Shown here piece by piece: positions 34,396-41,885 of a stretch of 46,140 bases of DNA. The notes below the pieces were generated by a model that worked only from the letters and a program-made list of their open reading frames with translations, searched no databases and had not been told where the DNA came from. The translations under genes were made by a program, and so were the position numbers. Source of the DNA: an uncultured Lentisphaeria bacterium (lineage in GTDB: Bacteria; Verrucomicrobiota; Lentisphaeria; Victivallales; Victivallaceae); assembly GCA_937888615.1 (NCBI GenBank), contig CALABZ010000046.1, positions 1-46,140 of the forward strand. Direction: 5' to 3'. The first letter of the stretch is position 1; each line of letters begins with the position of its first letter.

Positions 34396-36678
34396 ATGGA
34401 AAAATTAAGCAAGGAAATCACTGAATCAGAAAGAAAGCAGATTTTTTCAGAGAAAAACAGTTTTTATAGACTGTACTTCAGTAATTCAATAATCAGGGGT
34501 GTTTTATTAATCAGCTTAAGTTTTTCAGTTCATATTCTGACGGCAAGTCAAATCGATCAGAGCCCTTTCTGGACAGATAAAATAGAAGTTGATCCTGGAG
34601 GTATACTTATACTCCATCCTCGACTTCCTTACATTGAAGGATTGCGGGATGAAGAATACACATTAACGCTTGATCTCCCTTCCAATCTGAAAATCAGCCC
34701 CTTTCAAATATTGGGCATTGATAGTGACAGCAGGATTAATTCGGTAAGTGAGACTATCCTGGAATTCGAGAAAAACGGAAAAATGCGTCAAGAATTGTCC
34801 TATGTGCCGGATTTGTCCGCGGCAAAGGGCGGAAGTGCTCTGTTTTTTCGCTATCCCAGCAGAGAATATATACCATTTATCGAGTTTTCCGGAACTTTTG
34901 ATTGGAAAACATTTCGCCGAAAAATTTCTGTCCATGATGAGTGCCTCGAGATAAGGCCATTACTTTGGAGCTATCCGCAATATTCAACGATAACAGGTAC
35001 TTTGTCTTTAAAAAGCTTGTCGTTTGTGGAAAGCGACAGCGGCAATACGATTTTCAGTTTTCATCCATCCACCCCGCTTCTTGTAAAAAATGGAGAAGTA
35101 CACTGGCTGTCCCAAAAGGGCATTAAATTATTATCGGGAAAGAATTATCTTATTGAATGTCAGGCTAAAGGAGAAGGCTTACAAAGTCAACACGCCTCCG
35201 TCAAGGATATTTTTGCGAAAAAAGTCCTTTATGCGCGAACATTTGTTTTCGAGGTCGATCCACATATATCTCTGCCGGGCAAACTCTTTTGGCAAATAAA
35301 GGGTAACGGCAAAATATATAAGCAAGGCGAAGTCACACTGGTAGCACCCCGAAAAAGGATTGCCCCAAAGCGGCTGGACTGTTCGGTATGGTTATGCGAA
35401 AGCAGTTTTGGAGCCGAATCTCTGCCCATTCAGCGTCTATATGTTGAAAAATTGCATTCCTGGGGTTTAAATACAGTTGAACCGCAAATGAATATGCCTG
35501 CTTATAAGACCCCCTTGACAAAAGAAATCCTGGTCATCCCATCCGCCCTGGAAGCTAAACGCCTGGGAATGCGCATAAGAGCGTATATGCATTTCTTATA
35601 TGTGGATGGAAGTTTTGCAGACTATCTTGCGACCAACCCGCAATATGCAGCAATAGGACCGCAAGGCAATAAATTTTCACGTATTTGCCCCACTCATTAT
35701 CTAAAAAAAGGGAATCCCTGGTTGAGTTATTATTTAGATGTAATAAAAAAAAGTACTAAAGAAAATAGTCTAGATGGGGTGTTTTATGATTTTGAAATCA
35801 ACGCGGCTTCTTACATAAAATCACGTCCCCAGAAAAACGGCTCTCGAAGATGGGGCAACACCTGTATGTGTGAACGTTGCCGACAGGCATTTAAAAATTA
35901 CGTAAAATTAGATCATATTCCCAGTGTGGAAGAATGCTGTGATGATAAGTTATACGAAAAATGGGTGGATTTCAGATGCCTACAGAATATTCAACTGTGG
36001 GAACTGACAAAAAGCGCTGTCAAATCCGTAAATCCGCATGCAACCCTGGGACTATACAGCGGCCCTCCTGGCAATTATTCCAGACAGGCGTATGGCGTCG
36101 ATTGGGGCATGGTCGCCCCCCATCTGGATTTTGCCATGCAACGTTATCATTGTCCATTCTCCCTATTCCAGGCAACCCTTAAAAAAGAAGCGCCAGGAAA
36201 ACGCCCCTCCCCAAAAATGCTTTTTCAGATCGGGGCATTTCCTTATCCCGATGAATATCTTTATGGCGTTAATGTGAATAAAATTTATACCGAATTACCA
36301 AATATTAAGAACAATATTATCAGGACCGTTGCCGTATACGGAAGTTATGGATGGTCATTTAACGGTATATGGGGAATAGATGACCAATTTACTCTTCCAG
36401 TAAAAGAAGCGAATGCAATTCTTGCTAAGTATGAGGAATTTTTCATAATAGGAAAAAAGGTTAATAATTCAATTTTACTGAAAAAAGGAGATGTGGAAAT
36501 AACTACATGGCAAAAAGGCAACAGGAAAGTGACTTTTGTATTCAATAAGAAAGTACAGCCACAGGAAATCGTTCTGGTGCGTAAACTCAATCATCCTCAC
36601 GAGGCCAGATTTAAAGTTAATGCTAATGATTGTTACGTATATGAGTGGCCCCAGGAAGGATCTGCCTGCAACCCATAA
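34396..36678 (+). CDS. Secreted TIM-barrel protein, glycoside-hydrolase-like
   Basis: 760 aa from ATG 34396, chosen because AGAGGA lies 7 nt upstream; another in-frame ATG is at 34363. A signal or anchor helix lies at about residues 33-51 (IIRGVLLISLSFSVHILTAS). Residues about 60-330 form a beta-sandwich-like region. From about 345, WLCESSFGAESLPIQRL, HSWGLNTVEPQ, RIRAYMHFLYVDG and LDGVFYDFE suggest successive strands of a TIM barrel, with Asp/Glu in VFYDFE as possible active-site residues. CMCERCRQAF near 495 is a Cys cluster seen in some such enzymes, then LGLYSGPPGNYS and GWSFNGIWGIDD. The C-terminal 90 residues look like a small beta domain. It is clearly AT-richer than neighbouring DNA. 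The exact family was not recognised. Confidence 0.7.
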   Translation: MEKLSKEITESERKQIFSEKNSFYRLYFSNSIIRGVLLISLSFSVHILTASQIDQSPFWTDKIEVDPGGILILHPRLPYIEGLRDEEYTLTLDLPSNLKISPFQILGIDSDSRINSVSETILEFEKNGKMRQELSYVPDLSAAKGGSALFFRYPSREYIPFIEFSGTFDWKTFRRKISVHDECLEIRPLLWSYPQYSTITGTLSLKSLSFVESDSGNTIFSFHPSTPLLVKNGEVHWLSQKGIKLLSGKNYLIECQAKGEGLQSQHASVKDIFAKKVLYARTFVFEVDPHISLPGKLFWQIKGNGKIYKQGEVTLVAPRKRIAPKRLDCSVWLCESSFGAESLPIQRLYVEKLHSWGLNTVEPQMNMPAYKTPLTKEILVIPSALEAKRLGMRIRAYMHFLYVDGSFADYLATNPQYAAIGPQGNKFSRICPTHYLKKGNPWLSYYLDVIKKSTKENSLDGVFYDFEINAASYIKSRPQKNGSRRWGNTCMCERCRQAFKNYVKLDHIPSVEECCDDKLYEKWVDFRCLQNIQLWELTKSAVKSVNPHATLGLYSGPPGNYSRQAYGVDWGMVAPHLDFAMQRYHCPFSLFQATLKKEAPGKRPSPKMLFQIGAFPYPDEYLYGVNVNKIYTELPNIKNNIIRTVAVYGSYGWSFNGIWGIDDQFTLPVKEANAILAKYEEFFIIGKKVNNSILLKKGDVEITTWQKGNRKVTFVFNKKVQPQEIVLVRKLNHPHEARFKVNANDCYVYEWPQEGSACNP

Positions 36679-36932
36679 AGGTAGAATGCCGGATCAATGA
36701 GACTCCCATAGGGACGGGAGGATTAAATTCACTGCTCATTTGCCAAATACCCGCATCATTCAAAGCCTCCTCCCGAAATGTGCCTCTGAACGGCAGTGCG
36801 GAAAACGCAAAAGGCCGCGGAGACACATTGGAATTCCTCCTCGGAACGGCGAAAAAAGTCGGTCTCGTCACTGGCGCGCTGAAATTATCCGATTACGAAC
36901 TTACCGACGCCTGCAGTGGCAAAAAAATCTAG
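36645..36932 (+). pseudogene. Remnant resembling flavin reductase / flavodoxin-family oxidoreductase
   Basis: An open frame here overlaps the end of the previous gene. Its later part reads NVPLNGSAENAKGRGDTLEF, then VGLVTGALKLSDYELTDACSG. This matches the start of NAD(P)H-dependent FMN reductases (LNGSPRxxGNT...L..L.I..C.GC), and stops right at the first Cys of the CxGC motif. It lacks a sensible start for that domain and the rest of the family sequence. It is best read as a decayed fragment. The assignment rests on a short motif match only. Confidence 0.35.
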
Positions 36933-36964
36933 TCTGATTTTTTTTGACGGAAAGCCAGAGTTAA

Positions 36965-36998
36965 AGAAAAAAGAGCGGCGCGAACCGCTCTTTTTTTT
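36965..36998 (-). terminator. Strong bidirectional Rho-independent terminator
   Basis: Stem GAGCGG (36973-36978), loop CGCGAA, stem CCGCTC (36985-36990), extended by A6/T6 on both sides and followed by a T tract in either direction. It ends the Cys-rich lipoprotein transcript on the minus strand and would also stop plus-strand reading from the accessory module. Confidence 0.85.
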
Positions 36999-37002
36999 GA
37001 TT

Positions 37003-37031
37003 CGACAGGCGAACGGAATCGAACGCCGTCG
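37003..37031 (-). other. Hairpin with a tRNA T-loop-like sequence in the lipoprotein 3' tail
   Basis: CGAC-A-GGCG (37003-37011) can pair with CGCC-GTCG (37024-37031), leaving a 12-nt loop. Read on the minus strand, the loop region is TTCGATTCCGTT, identical to 12 nt of the T arm of the tRNA-Gly at 18828, and both are preceded by CGACGG (here with two extra bases). It lies between the lipoprotein stop codon and its terminator. Confidence 0.5.
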
Positions 37032-37037
37032 GATTTA

Positions 37038-37265
37038 TTATTTCACTGCCGGAACTGCGGCTTTGGCGTCTTTGGCGGCCTTGACAGGACAAGCGTCTTT
37101 GGCGGCCTTGGCGGAGCAGGTGGGACAAGCGTCTTTACAGGCTTTGTCGCATTTAACGCTGCAATCGCCCTTGGCATCCTTGTCGCACTTGGAGAAGCAA
37201 CTGCATCCGGAGGCGATGACCGCAACAAACAAAGCGGCAAACAGACTTACGATTAAATGTTTCAT
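37038..37265 (-). CDS. Small Cys- and Lys-rich lipoprotein
   Basis: 75 aa. A lipoprotein signal peptide (FAALFVAVIASG then Cys 21) is followed by a very short mature part of 55 residues with nine Cys (positions 21, 23, 27, 35, 39, 43, 47, 50, 59) and many Lys/Asp/Ala. The C-terminal half repeats AAKDACP / AAKDAK; the DNA has two perfect 18-nt copies at 37066-37083 and 37093-37110. A strong ribosome site (AAGGAG), a strong promoter (37298-37325) and a strong terminator point to high expression. Metal binding or redox buffering at the envelope is plausible, but no family was recognised. Confidence 0.85.
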   Translation of the reverse strand: MKHLIVSLFAALFVAVIASGCSCFSKCDKDAKGDCSVKCDKACKDACPTCSAKAAKDACPVKAAKDAKAAVPAVK

Positions 37266-37297
37266 AATTCAACTCCTTTTGGTTGGTTACTGACCTT

Positions 37298-37325
37298 ATA
37301 ATAGCCCCGAAATTAGAAATGTCAA
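37298..37325 (-). promoter_or_regulatory. Promoter of the Cys-rich lipoprotein
   Basis: On the minus strand: TTGACA at 37320-37325, 16-bp spacer, TATTAT at 37298-37303. The transcript would have a leader of about 25 nt containing AAGGAG. Confidence 0.65.
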
Positions 37326-37419
37326 ATCATTGCCTACTTGATCAGTCAATTTTTCTAAAAAAAACGCCGAAACATGCACCATCGTGCTGTAAATTAAGCC
37401 ATTAATTGCGGATTTACGG

Positions 37420-37448
37420 TTGACAAAAAATACTCCGGTGATTAAGTT
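37420..37448 (+). promoter_or_regulatory. Possible promoter of the cob cluster
   Basis: TTGACA at 37420-37425 and a weak TAAGTT at 37443-37448 with a 17-bp spacer. An inverted repeat AATTAA/TTAATT with 4 bp between lies at 37392-37407, just upstream. No cobalamin riboswitch is present: the leader before cobC is only about 20 nt and has no B12-box-like sequence. Confidence 0.4.
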
Positions 37449-37475
37449 ATTTCGAACTGCAATGCGAGATATCCG

Positions 37476-38105
37476 ATGAAACATATCATTCTGATCCGTC
37501 ACGGCGCCCTCGACGACGCTTTGAAAGGACGCTATATCGGTGCCACCGACGCTCCCCTCAGCGCCGAGGGCGTCGCACAGCTCGCCGCCGTCGGCCGGAT
37601 TTTGGACGCCGCCTCGTGCGGCAATGTCCACGCCAGCCCCATGCTCCGGGTCCGCCAGAGCGTCGAGGCCGCCGGAGTTTCCCCGGATGCCGTTCACTGG
37701 GACGACCGGCTTCGCGAAACGTCCTTCGGTGAATGCGAAAAATGCACGTATGCCGAAATCATCGAACGCTTCCCCGCATTCGCAGAGGAATGGCGGCCGG
37801 ACAATTTTGATTTCACCTTTCCCGGCGGCGAAAACGTCGGGGCGTTCCGCGCCCGCGTCCGTTCATTTCTCGATGAAATTCATGACCGGAAGCCCGGCGC
37901 CGTCACGATATTCACCCACGGCGGCGTGATCAACGCCCTTCTCGAATTCCTGCTGGATATCCCCTGTACGGAAATCTGGCGTTATGCTCCGCAGCGGGGT
38001 TCCGTTTCGGTGGTCCGGCTGTCCGAATCCGGCCACGCTTCGCTGCGTCTGCTCAATTACCTGCCGTCATCATTCGAACAAGGAGTCGCACTATGGCAAC
38101 CATAA
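37476..38105 (+). CDS. cobC: Alpha-ribazole phosphatase-like histidine phosphatase
   Basis: The family removes the phosphate from alpha-ribazole-5'-phosphate (or from adenosylcobalamin-5'-phosphate) in lower-ligand assembly of B12. 209 aa with the phosphoglycerate-mutase-type active site: phospho-acceptor RHG at residues 8-10, Arg in the SPMLRVRQS segment near 50-58, acid in LRETSFGECE near 80-88, and FTHGG near 148. The histidine phosphatase family is broad, but the position directly before cobU, cobT and cobS makes the CobC role likely. It overlaps cobU by 13 nt. Confidence 0.88.
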   Translation: MKHIILIRHGALDDALKGRYIGATDAPLSAEGVAQLAAVGRILDAASCGNVHASPMLRVRQSVEAAGVSPDAVHWDDRLRETSFGECEKCTYAEIIERFPAFAEEWRPDNFDFTFPGGENVGAFRARVRSFLDEIHDRKPGAVTIFTHGGVINALLEFLLDIPCTEIWRYAPQRGSVSVVRLSESGHASLRLLNYLPSSFEQGVALWQP

Positions 38106-38647
38106 CCCTGATCACCGGCGGCGTCCGCAGCGGCAAAAGCGGCCTCGCCGAAAAAACCGCCCGCGCCCTCCCCGGCCGCCGTGTTTACCTGGCCACCTGC
38201 CCGGTCATTGACTCCGAAACCGAGTTGCGCGTGGCCCGCCACCAGGAGCTCCGCGCCGCCGACAACTGGGACACCGTCGAAGAAGAACTCGACCTCGCGG
38301 GAGCGATCCGCCGCGCCGCCGCCTACGACGTGGTGTTGATCGAATGTCTGACGCTCTGGATCAACAACCTGATGTGGCAGGCCGAAAAACGCGACGGCCA
38401 CCTGCTGGAATCCGACATCATTCACTATACCGCGGAACTGCTGGAGGCCTGTTCGACGCATCCGGGACACCTCATCATGGTCATCAACGAGGTCGGACTC
38501 GGCGTAATCCCGGAAAACGCCGCCGCCCGCAAATTCTGTGACTTCTCCGGCCGCTGCGCCCAGATGATGGCCGCCGCCGCCGACAACGTTATTTTCACCT
38601 CCTGCGGCCTGCCGCTTTTACTGAAAGGAAAACTCCCATGCGCCTGA
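38093..38647 (+). CDS. cobU: Adenosylcobinamide kinase / guanylyltransferase
   Basis: This enzyme phosphorylates adenosylcobinamide and then attaches GMP. It has 184 aa, normal size. The P-loop GGVRSGKS lies at residues 9-16; a likely guanylylated His is in RVARHQEL at residue 50; DVVLIECLTLWINNLM near 80 and INEVGLGVIPEN near 127 are family-typical. AAGGAG lies just before the start, inside cobC. It overlaps cobT by 10 nt. Confidence 0.95.
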   Translation: MATITLITGGVRSGKSGLAEKTARALPGRRVYLATCPVIDSETELRVARHQELRAADNWDTVEEELDLAGAIRRAAAYDVVLIECLTLWINNLMWQAEKRDGHLLESDIIHYTAELLEACSTHPGHLIMVINEVGLGVIPENAAARKFCDFSGRCAQMMAAAADNVIFTSCGLPLLLKGKLPCA

Positions 38648-39696
38648 TCGATGAAACCCTCGCCCGAATCACGCCGCAGAGCGCCGAACATCGCGCCCTG
38701 GCCACCGGGCATATCCATAATCTGACCATGCCGCGACGCGCGTTGGGCCGCCTGCTCGACCTCGCCGAAGACCTCGCCGGAATGCGGCGGGAACTCGCAC
38801 CGCCGGTTGCCCGCAAAAACATCGTGCTGATGGCCGGCGACCACGGCATCGTAGCCGAAGGCGTTTCCAACCAGCCGCAGGAAGTCACCGCCCAGATGGT
38901 CCGCAATTTCTCCGCCGGAGGCGGCGGCATCTGTGTCCTGGCCGCCAACGCCGGGGCCAAAGTCACGCTGGTGGACATCGGGGTCAAATGCAGCGATTTC
39001 AGCGACAATCCGCTGGTAGTCAAACGCAAGATCGCCCCCGGCACCGATAATTTCGCCCGGGGACCGGCCATGACCCGCGAACAGGCGCTCCTCAGTCTCG
39101 AAACCGGGATCGAAATCATCGACATGCTCGACGCCGAAACCGATGTCTTCGGTACCGGCGAAATGGGCATCGGCAACACCTCGCCAAGCTCGGCGATCGC
39201 GGCGGTCCTGACCGGCCGACCGCTGGAGGAACTGGTCGGGCGCGGCGCCGGCCTCCCCGTCGAAAAAATGAGTTTGAAACTCGACGCCATCCGGCGCGGG
39301 CTCGAACTCAACCATCCGGACCCGAACGATCCCATCGACATCCTCGCCAAAGTCGGCGGTTACGAGCTCGGCGGTATCGCCGGTCTGTGCCTCGGCGCCG
39401 CCGCCAGGCGTAAACCGATCATCATCGACGGCTTTATCTCCACCGCCGGAGCCGTGCTGGCCGCCCGGCTCGCCCCCGCCGCCGCAGATTATATGATCCT
39501 CGCCCACATGAGTCAGGAACAGGGACACCGCCACCTGATGGGCCTGCTCGGCAAAAAACCGCTGCTTGATCTCGACCTCCGTCTCGGCGAAGGCAGCGGC
39601 GCAGCGCTCGCCATGCACCTGCTTGATGCTTCGCACGCCATCATGACCCGCATGGCGACTTTCGACAGTGCCAACGTCACCAACGAGGGCTTGTAA
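38638..39696 (+). CDS. cobT: Nicotinate-nucleotide--dimethylbenzimidazole phosphoribosyltransferase
   Basis: This enzyme makes alpha-ribazole phosphate from the lower-ligand base and nicotinate mononucleotide. It has 352 aa. Family motifs are NIVLMAGDHGIVAEGVS near residue 60, MGIGNTSPSSA near 178, and LRLGEGSGAALA near 313-325 with the catalytic Glu at about 318. The cluster thus covers base activation and final assembly. It overlaps cobU and ends one nucleotide before the cobS start codon. Confidence 0.96.
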   Translation: MRLIDETLARITPQSAEHRALATGHIHNLTMPRRALGRLLDLAEDLAGMRRELAPPVARKNIVLMAGDHGIVAEGVSNQPQEVTAQMVRNFSAGGGGICVLAANAGAKVTLVDIGVKCSDFSDNPLVVKRKIAPGTDNFARGPAMTREQALLSLETGIEIIDMLDAETDVFGTGEMGIGNTSPSSAIAAVLTGRPLEELVGRGAGLPVEKMSLKLDAIRRGLELNHPDPNDPIDILAKVGGYELGGIAGLCLGAAARRKPIIIDGFISTAGAVLAARLAPAAADYMILAHMSQEQGHRHLMGLLGKKPLLDLDLRLGEGSGAALAMHLLDASHAIMTRMATFDSANVTNEGL

Positions 39697-39697
39697 A

Positions 39698-40483
39698 ATG
39701 ATCGCACGGATACTTGCATTTGCCGTCAACAATTTTCGGGCTTTTCTTGCGGCCATGACCAATTTGACGGTCATTCCCGCCCCCGGCTACCGGTTCCGCG
39801 AAATCGATCTCGAACGCAGCAAACCGTTCTTTCCGGTTGTGGGCCTGCTGATTGGCGCGATTCTCTACGCGGTCGGGCGTTACCTCCCGACGATGGGGCT
39901 GGTACTGCCGACCCTGCTGGTGATCCTGCCGGTACTGCTGACCCGTGGGTTTCACCTCGACGGGCTGGCGGATACGGCGGATGCGTTTATGAGCAGCCGC
40001 AGCCGAGAACGCATGTTGGAAATCATGCGCGACAGCCATATCGGCACGATGGGGGTTTTCGCCATGATGGCCGTGCTGGGAACCCAGTTCGTCACCCTGG
40101 CGGCACTCTCCAAATATTATCTGCCGCTGACGGTGATGTTCGGCGCGGTGTGCGGGCGCTCCGCCATCGTCATTTACATCTGCCTGTGCCGTTATGTCCG
40201 ACCGGAAGGAAGCGGAGCTCTGGTCTTCAAGCGCCGTTCGTACCTGACGGCGCTGTGGGCGGGGGCGTTCATGCTCGGAACCGGTTACTGGCTGTTGGAA
40301 CTGCCGGGCCTGGCGGCCGCCGGGATTACAGCCGTATTCGCCGTCGTCTGGAATCTCTACACCCGCCGCAAGATCGGCGGCGCTACCGGCGACACCATCG
40401 GCGCATGTGAAATTCTGTCTGAAACGCTCGCCATGCTGGCGTTTTTCATCATTCATTTTCTGCTCCGAACCGATTATTTTTAA
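39698..40483 (+). CDS. cobS: Adenosylcobinamide-GDP ribazoletransferase (cobalamin synthase)
   Basis: An inner-membrane enzyme joining adenosylcobinamide-GDP with alpha-ribazole (phosphate) to give cobalamin. 261 aa from ATG 39698, directly after the cobT stop; a longer frame from 39668 overlaps cobT and is not needed. Typical motifs: MTNLTVIPAPG near residue 20, PVVGLLIGAILYAVG near 46, RGFHLDGLADTADAF near 80 with its Asp-rich metal site, MRDSHIGTMGV near 108 and GGATGDTIGACEIL near 228. It has about six to seven membrane segments. It is the last gene of the cob cluster. Confidence 0.94.
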   Translation: MIARILAFAVNNFRAFLAAMTNLTVIPAPGYRFREIDLERSKPFFPVVGLLIGAILYAVGRYLPTMGLVLPTLLVILPVLLTRGFHLDGLADTADAFMSSRSRERMLEIMRDSHIGTMGVFAMMAVLGTQFVTLAALSKYYLPLTVMFGAVCGRSAIVIYICLCRYVRPEGSGALVFKRRSYLTALWAGAFMLGTGYWLLELPGLAAAGITAVFAVVWNLYTRRKIGGATGDTIGACEILSETLAMLAFFIIHFLLRTDYF

Positions 40484-40504
40484 AATTTTTCCGACATTGC
40501 AATT

Positions 40505-40532
40505 TTGTATTTTTGCCTTTTCGGTGTATATT
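40505..40532 (+). promoter_or_regulatory. Promoter of citrate synthase
   Basis: TTGTAT at 40505-40510, 16-bp spacer, TATATT at 40527-40532, giving a leader of about 43 nt before the ATG at 40582. Confidence 0.5.
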
Positions 40533-40581
40533 AGGTTTTTGCGACAGCACATTTTGAACATATTTACACTACGGTGGCTCT

Positions 40582-41871
40582 ATGAATGAAGAAAAATTTG
40601 CGACAATCATAATCGACGACAAGGAAATAAAGTTGCCGATCGTGGTCGGCACCGAGGGCGAGAAAGGGATTGATATCACCAATCTCCGCAAGAACACCGG
40701 TTATGTGACCATCGACCCCAGCTTTATGAACACCGCCGCGTGTTTCAGTAAAATTACTTTTATCGACGGCGAAAAAGGCATTCTGCGTTACCGCGGCATT
40801 CCGATCGAATACCTGGTGCAGAACACCCGCTTCGTCGAAACCGCGTACCTGCTGCTCCACGGCAATTTGCCGAACCAGAAGCAGAACGCCAAGTTCTCCC
40901 AGCTCCTGAACGAAAATTCGCTGATGCATGAGGATATGCGTCATTTCTTCGAAAACTTCCCACGGGAAGCGCATCCCATGCATATCCTGGCGACCATGAT
41001 CAACGCCCTGTCCACGTTCTACCCGAATGTGGACTCCGCCTCCATGGACGAGGATATCGACCTCAGCGCAGCGCGGCTGATCTCCACCATCCGTACAATG
41101 GCGGCAGTAGCTTACAAGAAATCGATCGGCGAACCGGTGGTTTACCCCCGCAACGACCTGCCGTTCGTGGCAAACTTCCTGAACATGATGTTCTCCTCTC
41201 CGGTGCGCCCCTATGAGATCCGCCCGGAAGTGGTCAAGATCATGAATATGCTCTTTATCCTGCACGCCGACCATGAACAGAACTGTTCGACCACGGCGGT
41301 GCGGGTCATCGGCAGCGCCCAGGTGAACCTGTACGCCACGATTTCCGCCGGGATCAACGCCCTGTCCGGCCCGCTCCACGGCGGCGCCAACCAGGAAGTA
41401 ATCAGCATGCTGCGCCAGATCGAAAAAGGCACCAGCATCAAACAGCTTATCGCCGACGTGAAAGACAAGAAAAACAACATCAAGCTGATGGGTTTCGGCC
41501 ACCGAGTCTACAAGACTTATGACCCCCGCGCCTCGATCATCAAGGCCGAATGCCATAAGTTTCTCGAAAAGATGCAGATTGAAGACAGTCTGCTCAGTAT
41601 CGCCATGGAACTCGAAAATGCCGTTCTGCATGATGATTATTTCGTCGAACGCAAGCTTTATCCGAACGTCGACTTCTACAGCGGCATCATTTACCGCGCC
41701 GTCGGCATTCCGGAAAACATGTTCACGGTGATGTTCGCGCTGGCGCGCCTCCCCGGCTGGATCGCTCATTGGAAGGAAATGACCGCCACTGACACCAAAA
41801 TCAGCCGTCCACGTCAGATTTATACCGGCAAAACCGAAAAAGACGTGCCGCCGGAATACTACAACTTCTGA
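40582..41871 (+). CDS. gltA: Citrate synthase
   Basis: This enzyme condenses acetyl-CoA and oxaloacetate to citrate. It has 429 aa, the size of the hexameric type II enzyme. Motifs: RYRGIPIEYLVQ near residue 68, HADHEQNCSTTAVR near 230, LSGPLHGGANQEV with the first active-site His near 268, GFGHRVYKTYDPRA with the second His near 306, and PNVDFYSGIIYRA with the catalytic Asp near 364. The N-terminal extension (IDDKEIKLPIVVGTEG) matches Gram-negative type II enzymes. It is followed after 14 nt by the exonuclease gene; the two may share the promoter at 40505. Confidence 0.97.
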   Translation: MNEEKFATIIIDDKEIKLPIVVGTEGEKGIDITNLRKNTGYVTIDPSFMNTAACFSKITFIDGEKGILRYRGIPIEYLVQNTRFVETAYLLLHGNLPNQKQNAKFSQLLNENSLMHEDMRHFFENFPREAHPMHILATMINALSTFYPNVDSASMDEDIDLSAARLISTIRTMAAVAYKKSIGEPVVYPRNDLPFVANFLNMMFSSPVRPYEIRPEVVKIMNMLFILHADHEQNCSTTAVRVIGSAQVNLYATISAGINALSGPLHGGANQEVISMLRQIEKGTSIKQLIADVKDKKNNIKLMGFGHRVYKTYDPRASIIKAECHKFLEKMQIEDSLLSIAMELENAVLHDDYFVERKLYPNVDFYSGIIYRAVGIPENMFTVMFALARLPGWIAHWKEMTATDTKISRPRQIYTGKTEKDVPPEYYNF

Positions 41872-41885
41872 TCGCCGGGAGCAAG

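Noticed and set aside
18828..37031. Integrated element between tRNA-Gly and the T-arm-like sequence at 37003
   Set aside because: The interval contains ordinary housekeeping genes (TPR pair, recCBD), no integrase, and the shared sequence is short and part of a generic tRNA T arm.
37038..37135. Repeats inside the Cys-rich lipoprotein as a CRISPR or mobile repeat
   Set aside because: The two 18-nt copies encode the same protein repeat in frame and have no array structure.
37266..37475. Possible cobalamin riboswitch before the cob cluster
   Set aside because: No B12-box-like conserved core and too little space between the putative promoter and cobC for the aptamer.
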